51,498 bases of DNA, from NCBI GenBank assembly GCA_038147755.1, contig JAYQTS010000016.1, forward strand, positions 1-51,498, read 5' to 3'. Under the pieces are notes generated by a model that saw nothing but the letters and a program-made list of their open reading frames with translations, was not told where the DNA came from and made no database searches. The stretch's first letter is position 1. Each line of letters opens with the position of its first letter. Position numbers and translations under genes: made by a program. Positions 8,323 through 18,812 of this stretch are shown one piece after another. This DNA comes from UBA5951 sp012269555 (GTDB lineage: Bacteria; Pseudomonadota; Alphaproteobacteria; Puniceispirillales; Puniceispirillaceae).

Positions 8323-9831
8323 TTAAATTATAAAATGGGCTGGGTCATCTCCAATTTCCAACATCTTTTTTCTAAAAGTAAGGTTAATTCTGAGACTATT
8401 TCCAGATATTCTGGCTCCATATAAATATTAAATAACTCCAATGGATCTTTCTTACAATCAAATAGCTCCCATTCCTTATCTTCCCCTCCATGGTTAGTAC
8501 CAGGTAATTCAAACCCATCATTATACCAATATATCAATTTATACCTCTGTGTTCGAATACCATAATGAGAATAAGCATTATGGTCTGGGTCCTTATGCAT
8601 CCAATATCGATGATAAGCGACTTTCTGCCAATTTCTATATATCTAATTGATTTAAAAGCGGGCGAAGACTGACCCCTTGCATGTAAGTAGGGAATAGAAG
8701 TTCTGCAAAATCTAAGAAAGTGGAGCAAAATCAACGTTACATGCTATCTCTGGCATATTGTACTCGCCTCGACTTCTGCCGGAAACCGCACCAGAAAAAG
8801 GCATTTGAAGTGACTCATACATAAAACGCTTATCAAACCAGCCGTGCTCACCGAGAAAAAATCCTTGATCAGAAGTGTAGATCACAAGCGTATTTTCTGA
8901 CATATCATTCTCATCTAAAAAATCTAACAGCCTGCCCACACCTTCATCAATTGACTGTATTGTGCGTAAATATCGCTTTATATATCGTTGATATTTAAAG
9001 TGGCTCAATTCCTCATTTGTATTGAATCTAATTTCTCTCCAGTATCCTTATCTATTAAACATAGAGCAGATACATCCTTAGGGTTGGGAATTTTCGCTTA
9101 TTACTAAATGGTCTACTTTTTCTCCAATTTCAGAACCACCTTCAGGTTGTACAAGACCTAAATCATCGTAAGTCAAATCATCTTTTATTCTCATTTTAGC
9201 TCTCGGCTGCAGCGCGAGCTCTATTTTTATAATCATCATCAAAAGTTGATGGTATAACGATATCATCTTCAAACAATGACCTATTTTGGGATGAGGCTCC
9301 CACTCTGTGAGGGGCTTTATGGTGACACATTAAAAAATGGTTTTTGGTTATTTGTTCCTTCAGCCATTTAAGTGTTTTGTCTGTAATAATATCTGTCACA
9401 TATCCCTTCTCTTCTATTTCCTTACCCATTTCAATAAAAACTGGGTCAAAATATTCCCCTTGTCCTGGGAGTACTGACCAAAAGTCAAAACCTGATGGCT
9501 CATGATTTTTCCCCTCTCCTAAATGCCATTTTCCTATTATTGCCGTCTGATATCCGCCTGTTTTTAGGTGTTTGGCAACATTAGGTATTCTATTATTTAT
9601 AGGAGTCTCTAGTGTAGTGACTGCATTCACATGATTATAAGTTCCTGTAATTATGGATGCACGACTTGGAGTACAAATCGAGTTCGTAACATAACAATGG
9701 TCAAAACGCATTCCCTCATTAGCGATGCGATCAATATTGGGGGTATAATTAATACCTCCATCATAACTGCTTATTGCCTTAGAGGCATGGTCATCTGCCA
9801 TAATAAACAAAATATTTGGCTGCTTTTTCAT
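8323..9831 (-). CDS. Sulfatase (arylsulfatase/choline-sulfatase superfamily), several frameshifts
   Basis: The N-terminal 200 residues are continuous: MKKQPNILFIMADDHASKAI with the metal-binding D-D pair, then SICTPSRASIITG. That contains the C-x-P-S-R signature whose Cys is converted to formylglycine, followed by the GKWHLGEG Lys/His motif. The remainder lies in alternating frames: YQRYIKRYLRTIQSIDEGVG, IYTSDQGFFLGEHGWFDKRF (second metal site D-Q), DFAPTFLDFAELLFP and the tail YKLIYWYNDG...EWELFDCKKDPLELFN. At least five breaks occur, most repaired by one added base. The tail restored by one added base ends at 8323. It has no obvious signal peptide. The substrate is unknown, and no formylglycine-generating enzyme is in the window. 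Confidence 0.8.
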
Positions 9832-10017
9832 TTAATCAACTCATAATTATAAGTTATTTACAATTTGTATTATGGCACTATAAAAATCAAATTAACAAAG
9901 ATTTCTCTTGATAATTTATTAATACAGATTGATTTGACTAGTTTATTTTACTTGCTGCACCATGTATTAGTTTAGATTTGTGATTAAACAGCGATAAAAA
10001 AAGAGAATATAATTTCT

Positions 10018-11396
10018 ATGACAGAACAAACAAAACAGCCAAATTCATTTGAAGCAAGAGATTCTGCAAGCGTAGTACACCCCCTTACTAATTTAAAAGA
10101 ACATTTGGAAAAAGGCCCGGTTATAATTAATGAAGGGAAAGGAATTTGGGTTACTGACATACACGGAAAGAAATATATAGAAGGAATGTCAGGCTTATGG
10201 TGCCTTTCCCTAGGCTATGGACAAGAAAGACTTGTTGAGGCGGCAACAAAGCAACTGCAGAAGTTGCCATATTATCATTTGACAAATCACAAAAGTCACC
10301 AGCCTGTTATCGAACTAGCAGAAAAATTGCTCAAAATTGCCCCGGTCCCAATGTCACGAATATGGTTTTCAAACTCTGGGTCAGAAGGAAATGACAGTGC
10401 GGCTCGAATAGTATGGTATTACTGGAACAGTAAAAAGCAGCCAAAGAGACGAAAGATGATATCTCATTTACGAGCTTATCATGGCAATACAATTGCTTCA
10501 GCTAGTTTGTCTGGTATGCATTATAATCATGCTTCTTTTGGTTTGCCTCTAGATGGATTTTTGCACGTCACACCTCCTCACCATTATCGTTATTCTCAGG
10601 AAAATGAGGATGAGGATATGTTTACGAGCCGGCTCGCTGATGAGTTAGAAGCAATGATCCTAAAAGAAGGTCCTGATACTATTGCTGCTTTTTTCACGGA
10701 ACCTATAATGGGGTCTGGCGGTGTCATTGTACCACCCGATACCTACTATGAAAAATACAAGTTGTTCTGAAAAAGTATGATATTTTACTCGTTGCTGATG
10801 AAGTAATCACAGCTTTTGGTCGAACTGGAAATATGTTTGGAACAACTACTATGAAGTTAGTTCCTGATATGATTGTATGTGCTAAGGGCTTATCAAGCGC
10901 CTATTACCGATTTCTGCTCTCATGATAAATGAACGTGTTTTTAAAGAGATGTCAGAAAAAGTGATGAGATTGGTGTTTTTGGCCTTACTTTTACATACTC
11001 TGGCCATCCCGTCTCTGCAAAAGTTGCAATCGAAACTCTAAAAATTTATGAAGAAAAAATATCGTTGAGCATGTCAGACAAATGGAACCTTTTCTTCTCA
11101 ATGGATTGAGAGAGCTATCTTATCATCCATTAGTAGGAGAAATAAGAGGCAAAGGATTACTAGCCGGCGTTGAGCTAGTCGCTAATAAAAAGACAAAAAA
11201 AGCCTTTGACCCAAAACTTGGAGTAGGAAAATTTTGTGCTGAAAGAGCAGAGCACCATGGATTAATCATCCGTGCAATCGGTGACACCATCTCATTTTGC
11301 CCACCACTTATAATCAAAGAAAATGAAATAGCTCTTATGATTTCTCTTTTCAAAAAGGCTTTAGATGATACATTAGTTATGACAAGTGAAACTTAG
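10018..11396 (+). CDS. Class III omega-aminotransferase (four frameshifts)
   Basis: A PLP-dependent fold-type-I aminotransferase of about 460 residues. Conserved features in order: EGKGIWVTDIHGKKYIEGMSG, WFSNSGSEGNDSAARI (phosphate-binding G-S), RAYHGNTIASASLSG, DTIAAFFTEPIMGSGGVIVPP, ILLVADEVITAFGRTG (cofactor Asp) and VCAKGLSS (Schiff-base Lys). The last 104 residues include EIRGKGLLAGVELV. Breaks occur at 10751-10755 (A5), 10904 (TT), 10956-10960 (A5) and 11054-11059 (A6). Each is repaired by adding one base to the run and restores a perfect family match. It resembles beta-alanine/putrescine:pyruvate-type enzymes; the substrate is not determinable. It is followed by a 181-bp gap with nothing recognisable. 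Confidence 0.88.
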
Positions 11397-11577
11397 TATT
11401 ATTGCTAATATCCTTAAAATAAGATTTTTATAGCACATCCATTTTTTTGCCTTTAAATATTAATTTATAGGCTTCACCTAATTTATGTTGCTATAGGATG
11501 TTAGGTTAAAAAGAAAAGTTTATCTGAGATAGGAAAAGTACCCTTAAATTTAAATGTAAAATAAGGAAATACTGAAT

Positions 11578-12258
11578 ATGACTAATCAATCACAATTAGA
11601 TATTATTGAAAAAGCGTTAAATGCCCGCAGACAAGCAGGTCAGATACAAATTGGGTGGAAGCTTGGTTTTGGTTCCCCTGCAGCACTAAAATCATTAAAT
11701 ACCAGCAAACCACTTATCGGAGGTCTTTTTGACGCTGGCGAGCTTATCTCAGGCACTACAACAGATGTTCGTGAAATGTCAAAACCGAGTTTAGAAGCAG
11801 AGATTGCAGCATATATAGGTTCAGATATCCCAAAAAATGCTACTGAGAATCAAATAATTGATGGCATTGAAAGTTTGGTTCCTGCTATAGAACTAGTTGA
11901 TTTTCATACTCCCCCAAGCGACCCAGAAACAATATTATCTGATAATATCTTTCAAAGAGGGTGGGTAATGTTTCCATCTACAAATAAAGGTTGGTCTGAT
12001 GGAGCAAAAGGTCTTGAGATTCATATTCGTCAAGGGGATAAGACTTGGGACCCTGCAACGGATATAGAAACTAAAATCGGGCCAATTATAGATGGATTAA
12101 ATGAATGTAATAGGGTCGCTTGTGCTTTAGGAAGAGGAATTCTTAAAGGAGATATCGTGCTTCTTGGTTCGGTTATTCCTCCGCACCCATCAAATGGCAG
12201 TAAGTTTTCAGTTAGCATTCCAGGAATCGGGGAAGTAAGTCTCAACTTCAACCAATAA
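11578..12258 (+). CDS. 2-keto-4-pentenoate hydratase / FAH-superfamily protein
   Basis: A 226-residue intact protein similar to MhpD-type hydratases of the fumarylacetoacetase superfamily. Visible features are GQIQIGWKLGFGSPAAL (substrate loop with a conserved Lys), SLEAEIAAYIGSDIP (E-x-E metal ligands), IESLVPAIELVDFHTPP (a third acidic ligand) and GDIVLLGSVIPPHP near the C-terminus. It is shorter than MhpD (about 260-270 residues) at the N-terminus. It probably hydrates or decarboxylates a short 2-oxo acid. It is in line with the upstream aminotransferase but has its own spacer, so co-transcription is possible rather than shown. Confidence 0.75.
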   Translation: MTNQSQLDIIEKALNARRQAGQIQIGWKLGFGSPAALKSLNTSKPLIGGLFDAGELISGTTTDVREMSKPSLEAEIAAYIGSDIPKNATENQIIDGIESLVPAIELVDFHTPPSDPETILSDNIFQRGWVMFPSTNKGWSDGAKGLEIHIRQGDKTWDPATDIETKIGPIIDGLNECNRVACALGRGILKGDIVLLGSVIPPHPSNGSKFSVSIPGIGEVSLNFNQ

Positions 12259-12345
12259 AGCAAATTTAACATTTTTGATTTCCTAAAGAATTATAAAACA
12301 TCTGGAAATAAATTGATTAGTTAAAAGCGAATTTGGAAAAGAATG

Positions 12346-14134
12346 CTATTCTGGCAAGCCTGATTTTCTCAACCCATCAATTATAAATTCTTCGGCTATT
12401 GCAGGAGCTACTTTACGATAATCCGATAAAGTTTTTATTTCAGGACGTTCATCCAGAAATCTCTTTAAATAGTCTGATGCCTTATCCAAATCATCAATGT
12501 GAGCATAGACACAAGAAAGCCAGCCTAGATACCTACTATGACTGTCTCTCTCACTCATTTTTAATAACCATTTTAATGAATTCTCAGTGTCGCGCATCGC
12601 CATAAATAATAATGGAAGAAAACCTTCAAACCTATCTTTATTTGCGGGGTCCATATCTATAGCTTTATTGATATAGATAAGAGCCTCATCAAATTTTTTC
12701 TCATTACATAAAGCCAAACCATAATCATAATTTGTTTGTGGATGACTTGGATTTGCATCTAAAGCTTTTTTTGCAAATTCGTTCCGCATAGCTAAATCTT
12801 TTTTTATGTTAAATGAACGGCTGTACATAACTAAAGCTTCAGGATTGTCGCCGTCAAGTTCATAAGCTTTCTGTGAGTATCGATGGAAATCTTTCTCATT
12901 TTGATCCCTCTCGTCCTGATATTCATGACTGAAAATCCGCTCAAAAAGTACACGACATTTTAAAACGTATGGATCACAAAAACTGGGGTCTAGCTCTATA
13001 GCTTTATTACAATAATCCAAAATAGTATTTCCACCTTCTCGCTTGTCAGAAAAAGCCTGATAAGCTTGTCTATCATTATAGTATCCAAGACCTTTTAGGT
13101 ATAAATCCCATGCACTAAAATTAGAGGTTTTTTTACTCAACAACCTCTTCTGTTCCTGTGATTTTAAAGTTGGTGATATTATATTAGCTACTGATTGCGA
13201 TATTTCGTCTTGAACTTCAAAAATATCATCAAGTGACCTGTCCCATCTTTGAGACCAAATCTGCATATCATCAACAGCATCAAGCAAGCTCACAGTAACC
13301 CTAATTTTGTTTCCACCTTTCCTGACACTACCCTCAACCATATATCGTGCGTTTAAATCTTTTGCGATCTCAGATGATTTTTTATCTGTATTTCGATAGC
13401 TAAAACTTGAGTTTCGAGAAATAACTGGAAAGGTTCTCCAAGAAGAAAGGTTAGAGATAATATCTTCCGAAAGGCCGTCTGCAAAATAATCTTGTTCTGG
13501 GTCGTTACTAAGATTTAGAAAAGGAAGTACTGCAATGGTGGGAGGTTTACTTGCTTCTGCCTCAGTTAAAGTCTCTTCTTTTGGAACATCAGCTTGGTTT
13601 AATGTTGCTACATTCTCTTTGCCAGCAACTTCAAACGCCCTGACAATAGTATTTTTCACTTGCTGAGAGCCAAGATCTAGAAAGCTTAAGTCTACTTTTG
13701 CTTTACAAAATCGTGAACATTATTGGAAAGGCAAACACTCCCAGGTTTACATAATGCCTCAAGGCGAGCTGCAACGTTTACACCCTCACCATATAAATTT
13801 GTTCCCTCGACAACCACATCCCCCATATTGATACCGATTCTGAAGGTTAATTGTTCAGATAACGGAACAGACCCATTGCGCTCGGAGATAAGTTTTGGAA
13901 CTCGCTAGCACAAATGACTGCTGAGACTGCACTATGAAATTCTGCAAGGACAGAATCTCCAGCTGTATTGAAAATTCTCCCACTGTGCTCTTTGAAGAGA
14001 TTATCTAGAATTTGTCTGCAAGCCTTCAAATTCCTGAGGGTCTGTTCTTCATCCTGTTCCATCAACGTCGAAAAATTAACTACATCAGTAACAAAAATTA
14101 CTGCAATTTTTCTAAATACTTTATCTTCATTCAT
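12346..14134 (-). CDS. Class III adenylate/guanylate cyclase with TolB-like and TPR regions (two frameshifts)
   Basis: The N-terminal cyclase homology domain has KIAVIFVTDVVNFSTLMEQ (first metal Asp), GRIFNTAGDSVLAEF (second metal Asp) and FRIGINMGDVVVEG...NVAARLE. Next comes a TolB/FlgO-like domain (TIAVLPFLNLSNDPEQDYFA, DGLSEDIISNLSSW, RYMVEGSVRKGGNKIRVTV), then TPR-like helices to the C-terminus. Frame breaks at T-runs 13893-13896 and 13696-13699 (A-runs on the coding strand) are each repaired by one base, giving EFQKLISERNGS and VKQKVDLSFLDLG. This architecture is common in alphaproteobacteria, mostly uncharacterised. It has no transmembrane segment, so a soluble cAMP-forming or degenerate sensor is likely. 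It converges with the hydratase gene. Confidence 0.85.
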
Positions 14135-14345
14135 GATACGCCTTCTTTATTTGATGCATTTAGCTTAATGCATCTTTAATGAAAAAAGCATAAAAAATTA
14201 TTAAAAATAAGTTTGACTAAAAATCTATCACCTGAATTAAAATTAACCTGTCTATATTGCATATAAGAAAAAGAATTAATGTAGTATTCAGTTTAATATA
14301 CCAGTATGTGGTTGAAGAAATAAATTAAAGGACTTCAAATCTGCA

Positions 14346-15260
14346 ATGAGTGCTAAATTTATCGTTATTGGTGGTGCCAACGCGGACCTTTATGGTCAAA
14401 TAACACAGGAAAAAGAAATCTTCGCAGATTCTAATCTAGGTGCTGTAAGTATTCATCCTGGTGGCGTTGGCAGAAACATTGCTGAAAATTTGGGGCATCT
14501 AGGTGCTGAAGTAGATTTTATTGGACATTTTGGTGGAGATGAATTTGCAAAAATGTTGAAGTTCTCATTAGAAAACGCAGGTGTTTCAGTGAATTTTTCA
14601 TATTCAAATGCAAACAAAAAAAGCGATTTTTATTTGGCTATTCATGATAAACAAGGTGAGCTTATATCAGCTGTAAATGATATGTGTTTGGTTGAAAGCC
14701 TGCCAACAAGCTTTTTAAATGAAGATAATAAAATACAAGCCATTTATAATGCACAATTGATAATCCTTGATGGAAATCTCTCCGATGATTTGCTTGCCAA
14801 AATCTTTAATAGTTTTGGGGATAATTCTATTATCGCGGTAGATACTGTCTCCTCTATGAAAGCTCAACGCTTTATTCCATATCTATCAAAGATAAATTTG
14901 ATTAAATGTAATAGAGCTGAAGCAAATATACTTATCTCAGCTGAGGAGCATTTATCATTGCAGCAAATTTCTGAAAAGCTAATATATTCTGGCATTGGTA
15001 CTGCAATAGTATCTGATTCACTTGATGGGTTTATTGTCTCAACAAGAAAAAAATTTAAACTTTTTAAAGCCAAAAAATTTGAAAGTAGCAACAGCTCTGG
15101 GGCAGGTGATGCTTTGTTTTCTGGTTTCTTATATGCTATCTGCAAAGGTAAGACTTCTTTTGAAGCTGCAGAATTTGGTATTTCTCTCGCAGAAAAAACC
15201 CTTGAAATTAGTGGCCCCGTTAACCCAGAGGTTTCGGAGATAGGTAAGACATTGAGATGA
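14346..15260 (+). CDS. psuK: PfkB-family sugar kinase, probable pseudouridine kinase
   Basis: A 304-residue ribokinase/PfkB-fold kinase, intact. It begins IVIGGANADLYGQI, carries the PfkB signature HPGGVGRNIAENLGHLG and ends with SNSSGAGDALFSGFLYA, whose GAGD holds the catalytic Asp and anion hole. The assignment to pseudouridine kinase (ATP-dependent formation of pseudouridine 5'-phosphate) rests on its 4-bp ATGA overlap with psuG and on the family. No transporter or regulator accompanies the pair here. A candidate AAAGGA lies about 13 bases before the ATG, somewhat far. Confidence 0.9.
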   Translation: MSAKFIVIGGANADLYGQITQEKEIFADSNLGAVSIHPGGVGRNIAENLGHLGAEVDFIGHFGGDEFAKMLKFSLENAGVSVNFSYSNANKKSDFYLAIHDKQGELISAVNDMCLVESLPTSFLNEDNKIQAIYNAQLIILDGNLSDDLLAKIFNSFGDNSIIAVDTVSSMKAQRFIPYLSKINLIKCNRAEANILISAEEHLSLQQISEKLIYSGIGTAIVSDSLDGFIVSTRKKFKLFKAKKFESSNSSGAGDALFSGFLYAICKGKTSFEAAEFGISLAEKTLEISGPVNPEVSEIGKTLR

Positions 15261-16171
15261 TAGAAATAACGACAAACTCTGAAATCAAACAGGCTATTTT
15301 TGAGAAAAAACCAATAGTTGCATTAGAATCCACAATTATCTCACATGGTCTACCTTTTCCAGAAAATTACAACACAGCGATAGCTCTTGAGGAAGAAGTT
15401 CGAAGGCAAGGTTCAATACCTGCAACAATAGCTATAATAGCAGGAAAGATGAAAGTTGGCCTAGAGCCAGAAGACCTAAACATTTTATCCGATCCAAAAT
15501 CATTAGTTGAAAAGGTAAGTAGGAGAGACATCCCATCAGTATTGCAGACCCATGGCAATGGAGCAACAACTGTTGCAGCAACAATGATTATAGCTGCCAA
15601 AGCGAATATACCAATTTTTGCAACTGGCGGCATTGGAGGTGTCCACAAAGGTGCTGAAACTTCTTTTGATATTTCTGCTGACCTTCAGGAATTAGCAAAA
15701 ACAAATATTTGCGTCGTCTGTGCTGGTCCAAAGGCAATTTTAGACCTTAATCTTACCATGGAATACCTAGAAACCCATGGTGTACCAGTTATCGGGTATA
15801 AAACTCATGAATTACCTGCATTTTGGTCGCGAAACTCTGGTATCTTTGGATTAAAATCGTATCAAACTGCTTCTGAAATTGCAGAATTTTTAAGTTTAAA
15901 ATGGAAATTCCCTCTTTCTGGTGGAGTTTTGGTTACTAACCCTGTTCCAAGTTCTAACGAAATTCCAGAAAAACAAGTCAGAGAATGGATCATAGAGGCC
16001 TTAGAGGAGATAAAATTGCAAAAAATAATTGGCAAAGAAATCACGCCCTTTGTTCTCGACTACATACGAATTGCTTCTGATGGCAAAAGTGTAAGTTCAA
16101 ATATCTCACTTGTAAAAAATAATGCAAAACTAGCTTCACAAATCGCAATTGAATTAAATAAAAAGGATTAA
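15257..16171 (+). CDS. psuG: Pseudouridine-5'-phosphate glycosidase
   Basis: A 304-residue intact PsuG. Diagnostic segments are IVALESTIISHGLPFPEN, AGKMKVGLEPEDL, QTHGNGATTVAATMIIA, FATGGIGGVHKGAETSFDIS and VVCAGPKAILD, where Lys159 is the likely Schiff-base residue. Then comes YLETHGVPVIGYKTHELPAF. The enzyme cleaves the C-glycosidic bond of pseudouridine 5'-phosphate to uracil plus ribose 5-phosphate, completing RNA-derived pseudouridine salvage with PsuK. It is translationally coupled to psuK (ATGA). Its TAA interlocks with the stop of the converging PhyH gene (16168-16171). Confidence 0.95.
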   Translation: MIEITTNSEIKQAIFEKKPIVALESTIISHGLPFPENYNTAIALEEEVRRQGSIPATIAIIAGKMKVGLEPEDLNILSDPKSLVEKVSRRDIPSVLQTHGNGATTVAATMIIAAKANIPIFATGGIGGVHKGAETSFDISADLQELAKTNICVVCAGPKAILDLNLTMEYLETHGVPVIGYKTHELPAFWSRNSGIFGLKSYQTASEIAEFLSLKWKFPLSGGVLVTNPVPSSNEIPEKQVREWIIEALEEIKLQKIIGKEITPFVLDYIRIASDGKSVSSNISLVKNNAKLASQIAIELNKKD

Positions 16172-17037
16172 AGTTGCTTAGTTTCAAATGTCTTTGGACG
16201 CTGAAGCCAGTTATCAGACAAGTAATCTGCATTTTTATCTATCAAATGCATAGCGTATGCATAACGAGATTCCGATGACCTGTTTGGAGCTGAATAATGA
16301 GGTAAACGCCCATGCAAAATGACAAGTGTGCCGCTAGGCGCTGGCAAAGGCGTATCACATATCGGCATCGGGCTCTCGTCTAACGTAATCATTTCCATTT
16401 CTTCGCCATTTTTTCTAAACCGATATCTCAGAGATGAGGAATGACCTCCAGCAGCTGCCCACATGCATCCATTTTCAACTGTCGCATCCTCAAGGGCAAT
16501 CCAAAACCCCACGCATGTTTCAGGTTCTGTATATAAAAAAGTAGAGTCTTGATGTATGTTAACCTCACCACCTATAAAGGGTTGTTTACAAATAACCATC
16601 GATTGTATCATAGATGGTTTTCTAAGACCAACTCCACGTGCAAGCTTTTTAATATCACTACTATATGAAAAATTTGAAAATACCGGGTCAAGCTCATGTA
16701 ATGCATGACCGATTTTATTTACTGCATGATGTTTTTTCTTCAATAAATTCCCTGAACTATCAACCGCTTCTTCTTCTAGAAAGAACGAAATATCTGTAGC
16801 CGAATTATTAAAATATTCAGATGCAGCATGAGTTTGTTCTTTAGCTGAAAAAGCAACTCTATGAGCTTCGACATTAAAATCATCAATTAATTTATCCGAT
16901 TGTTTAAGAAGCTTTTCGCAAACAGAGGTAGTTACAAATTCATCAATAACAAGAAAACCATCATCCGCATATGCCTTCTGCATAGAAGACGTAAATTCAC
17001 CTGACCAGTTAAATCTTTTGGGATTTTTAATTTCCAT
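16168..17037 (-). CDS. Phytanoyl-CoA dioxygenase (PhyH) family protein
   Basis: A 289-residue Fe(II)/2-oxoglutarate-dependent oxygenase, intact. The N-terminal FLVIDEFVTTSVCEKLL starts the PhyH fold. The metal-binding H-x-D is in EVNIHQDSTFLYTEP. The distal His and the 2-oxoglutarate-binding Arg lie in LHGRLPHYSAPNRSSESRYAY. The ENGCMWAAAGGHSSSLRYRF loop matches the PHYHD1-like branch. The substrate is unknown: in bacteria this branch is not restricted to phytanoyl-CoA. It converges on psuG with interlocking stop codons. Confidence 0.88.
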   Translation of the reverse strand: MEIKNPKRFNWSGEFTSSMQKAYADDGFLVIDEFVTTSVCEKLLKQSDKLIDDFNVEAHRVAFSAKEQTHAASEYFNNSATDISFFLEEEAVDSSGNLLKKKHHAVNKIGHALHELDPVFSNFSYSSDIKKLARGVGLRKPSMIQSMVICKQPFIGGEVNIHQDSTFLYTEPETCVGFWIALEDATVENGCMWAAAGGHSSSLRYRFRKNGEEMEMITLDESPMPICDTPLPAPSGTLVILHGRLPHYSAPNRSSESRYAYAMHLIDKNADYLSDNWLQRPKTFETKQL

Positions 17038-17134
17038 TTCACCAACTTATCACAACGTTCTTATTAAAGGAAATGTCTAGTTGGCTTTTTTAATTTAATG
17101 CAAGACTTTTCCTCTCCGAAAGGAATACTCCTTA

Positions 17135-18654
17135 TTATACTGGAAATGTTAATTGATTGGGTTTCATTGATTGGTGATTTTTTATTTTATTTACAGTTCT
17201 GCTTCTGAGTCCAGATTTTCTACTTCCATGTTTATTAACAATTTCCTTCGATATTTTGTTGATGCTGTGTATTATTTTTCGCAACCCATATAACAATTCT
17301 GCTGCTTTTTTTCGAGCTACTTTTTCTTGTATGATAGGCTCGGGATAGCTCTTTATTCTACCTCCAAGCCAAGGCTCATGAATTTCACTTGGCGCTAAAT
17401 GAGCAAGTTCAGGTACCCACTTTTTATAAAGATACCGTCTGGATCATGATCTCTGCTTTGTTTAACGGGATTATAAATACGAATACTATTTATTCCTGTT
17501 GTACCAGATTGCATCTGCATTTGACTGAAATGAATACCAGGCTCAAAATCTACGAACAATGACGCTAAATAGGTGGCAGGCAGTCGCCAATGTAACCAAA
17601 GGTGATAACTAGAAAAACTTACTAACATAGCCCGCATTCTGAAGTTTAACCATCCAGTATGTATCAAGGAGCGCATGCATGCATCAATCATGGGATAGCC
17701 AGTATTTCCAGTTTTCCAAGCAAGAAAATAGTCTTCATTGAACTTTTCACTTCTCAAATTATCATAAACAGGATGCATGTTTTCAAATTCAATGCGCGGC
17801 TCATCCTCCAATTTTTGAATAAAGTGACAATGCCATCTTAGACGACCAAGGAATGAATTTAAAGCAGATGGCCAATTTCCACGGTCCAACTTTTCAAAAC
17901 TTTGAATTTCTCTTTTTCGACTCTGTGCCGCCTGAAACGTCTCACGGATCGATACTGTTCCGTAAGCAAGGTGGGAAGATAATAATGAGCAACTATCAAC
18001 AGGCGGTGAGAGGTGAGGACATCTGTTTAGTGTAATTTTCTCCCCTTAAATTTAAAAAACTATACAAAAAACTGAGACCTTCTTTTCGCCCGCCTTTAGC
18101 TAGCATTTGTGTTTCTAAATTATGTTCTAATTTGTTATTAAACAGATCTATTTTATCAGTTTTTCGCCTACCTCATCTAATGTTTGTGGTGCTTTAAATA
18201 ATGGAACTGTCATTTGTGATTGCCAGTCTTTTGCCCACCCATTTCTGTCTTTAAGACTTATTATAACGCCATTTTGCCTTGATTCATGCCATCTTATGCC
18301 CTTGGATTTAAGCCATCTTCGCACTTCTAAATCACGCTTATAAGTCCAACCATTCCAAGTTTCCTGGTGAGAATATAAACCTCGGATACCATGCCGTTTA
18401 TTCAAATTATCAAGAATATCAACTGCATTACCCTTTTTTATTATAAGGCCTTGGCCAAGTTCTTTCAAAGCTAAGTTTAGTTCTTCGAGGCTTACTCTTA
18501 AAAATGCTCGCTTGGTAAAACTCATCTCCTCTTGTTCCCAGAGTGACGGCTCGTAAATATATAATGGTAATACAGGGCCATCCTTAGCTGCGCTTGTTAG
18601 CGCCTCATTATCATGAACACGCAAATCTCGCTTAAACCAAACGACATTTATCAT
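17135..18654 (-). CDS. Cryptochrome/photolyase family protein (three frameshifts)
   Basis: About 505 residues. N-terminal alpha/beta domain: MINVVWFKRDLRVHDNEALT, LPLYIYEPSLW, YSHQETWNGWTYKRDLEVRR. FAD-binding C-terminal domain: SSHLAYGTVSIRETFQAA, RGNWPSALNSFLGRLRWHCH, GNTGYPMIDACMRSLIHTGW, LNFRMRAMLVSFSSYHLWLHW and RIYNPVKQSRDHDPDG. It ends HGSRKSGLRSRTVNKIK. Breaks at 17421-17425 (T5 on the plus strand), about 17998 and 18151-18154 (T4) disappear on adding one or two bases. The start MINVV (18654) is preferred to MGYRKMINVV (18669) by family alignment. CPD versus 6-4 specificity is undetermined. It is divergent from the split photolyase. Confidence 0.87.
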
Positions 18655-18812
18655 TTTTCTATATCCCATGCGATTACAACTAACTCCATCTAATCTATAT
18701 AGCTCAATAAAATCAGATCACTATGATTTTACAGTTTGTTCATAAGTTTTTTTATTTTTCTCCTGGTTTGAAAATAAAAATATTCTAACTATGTATTAAA
18801 ACGGATAGGATT

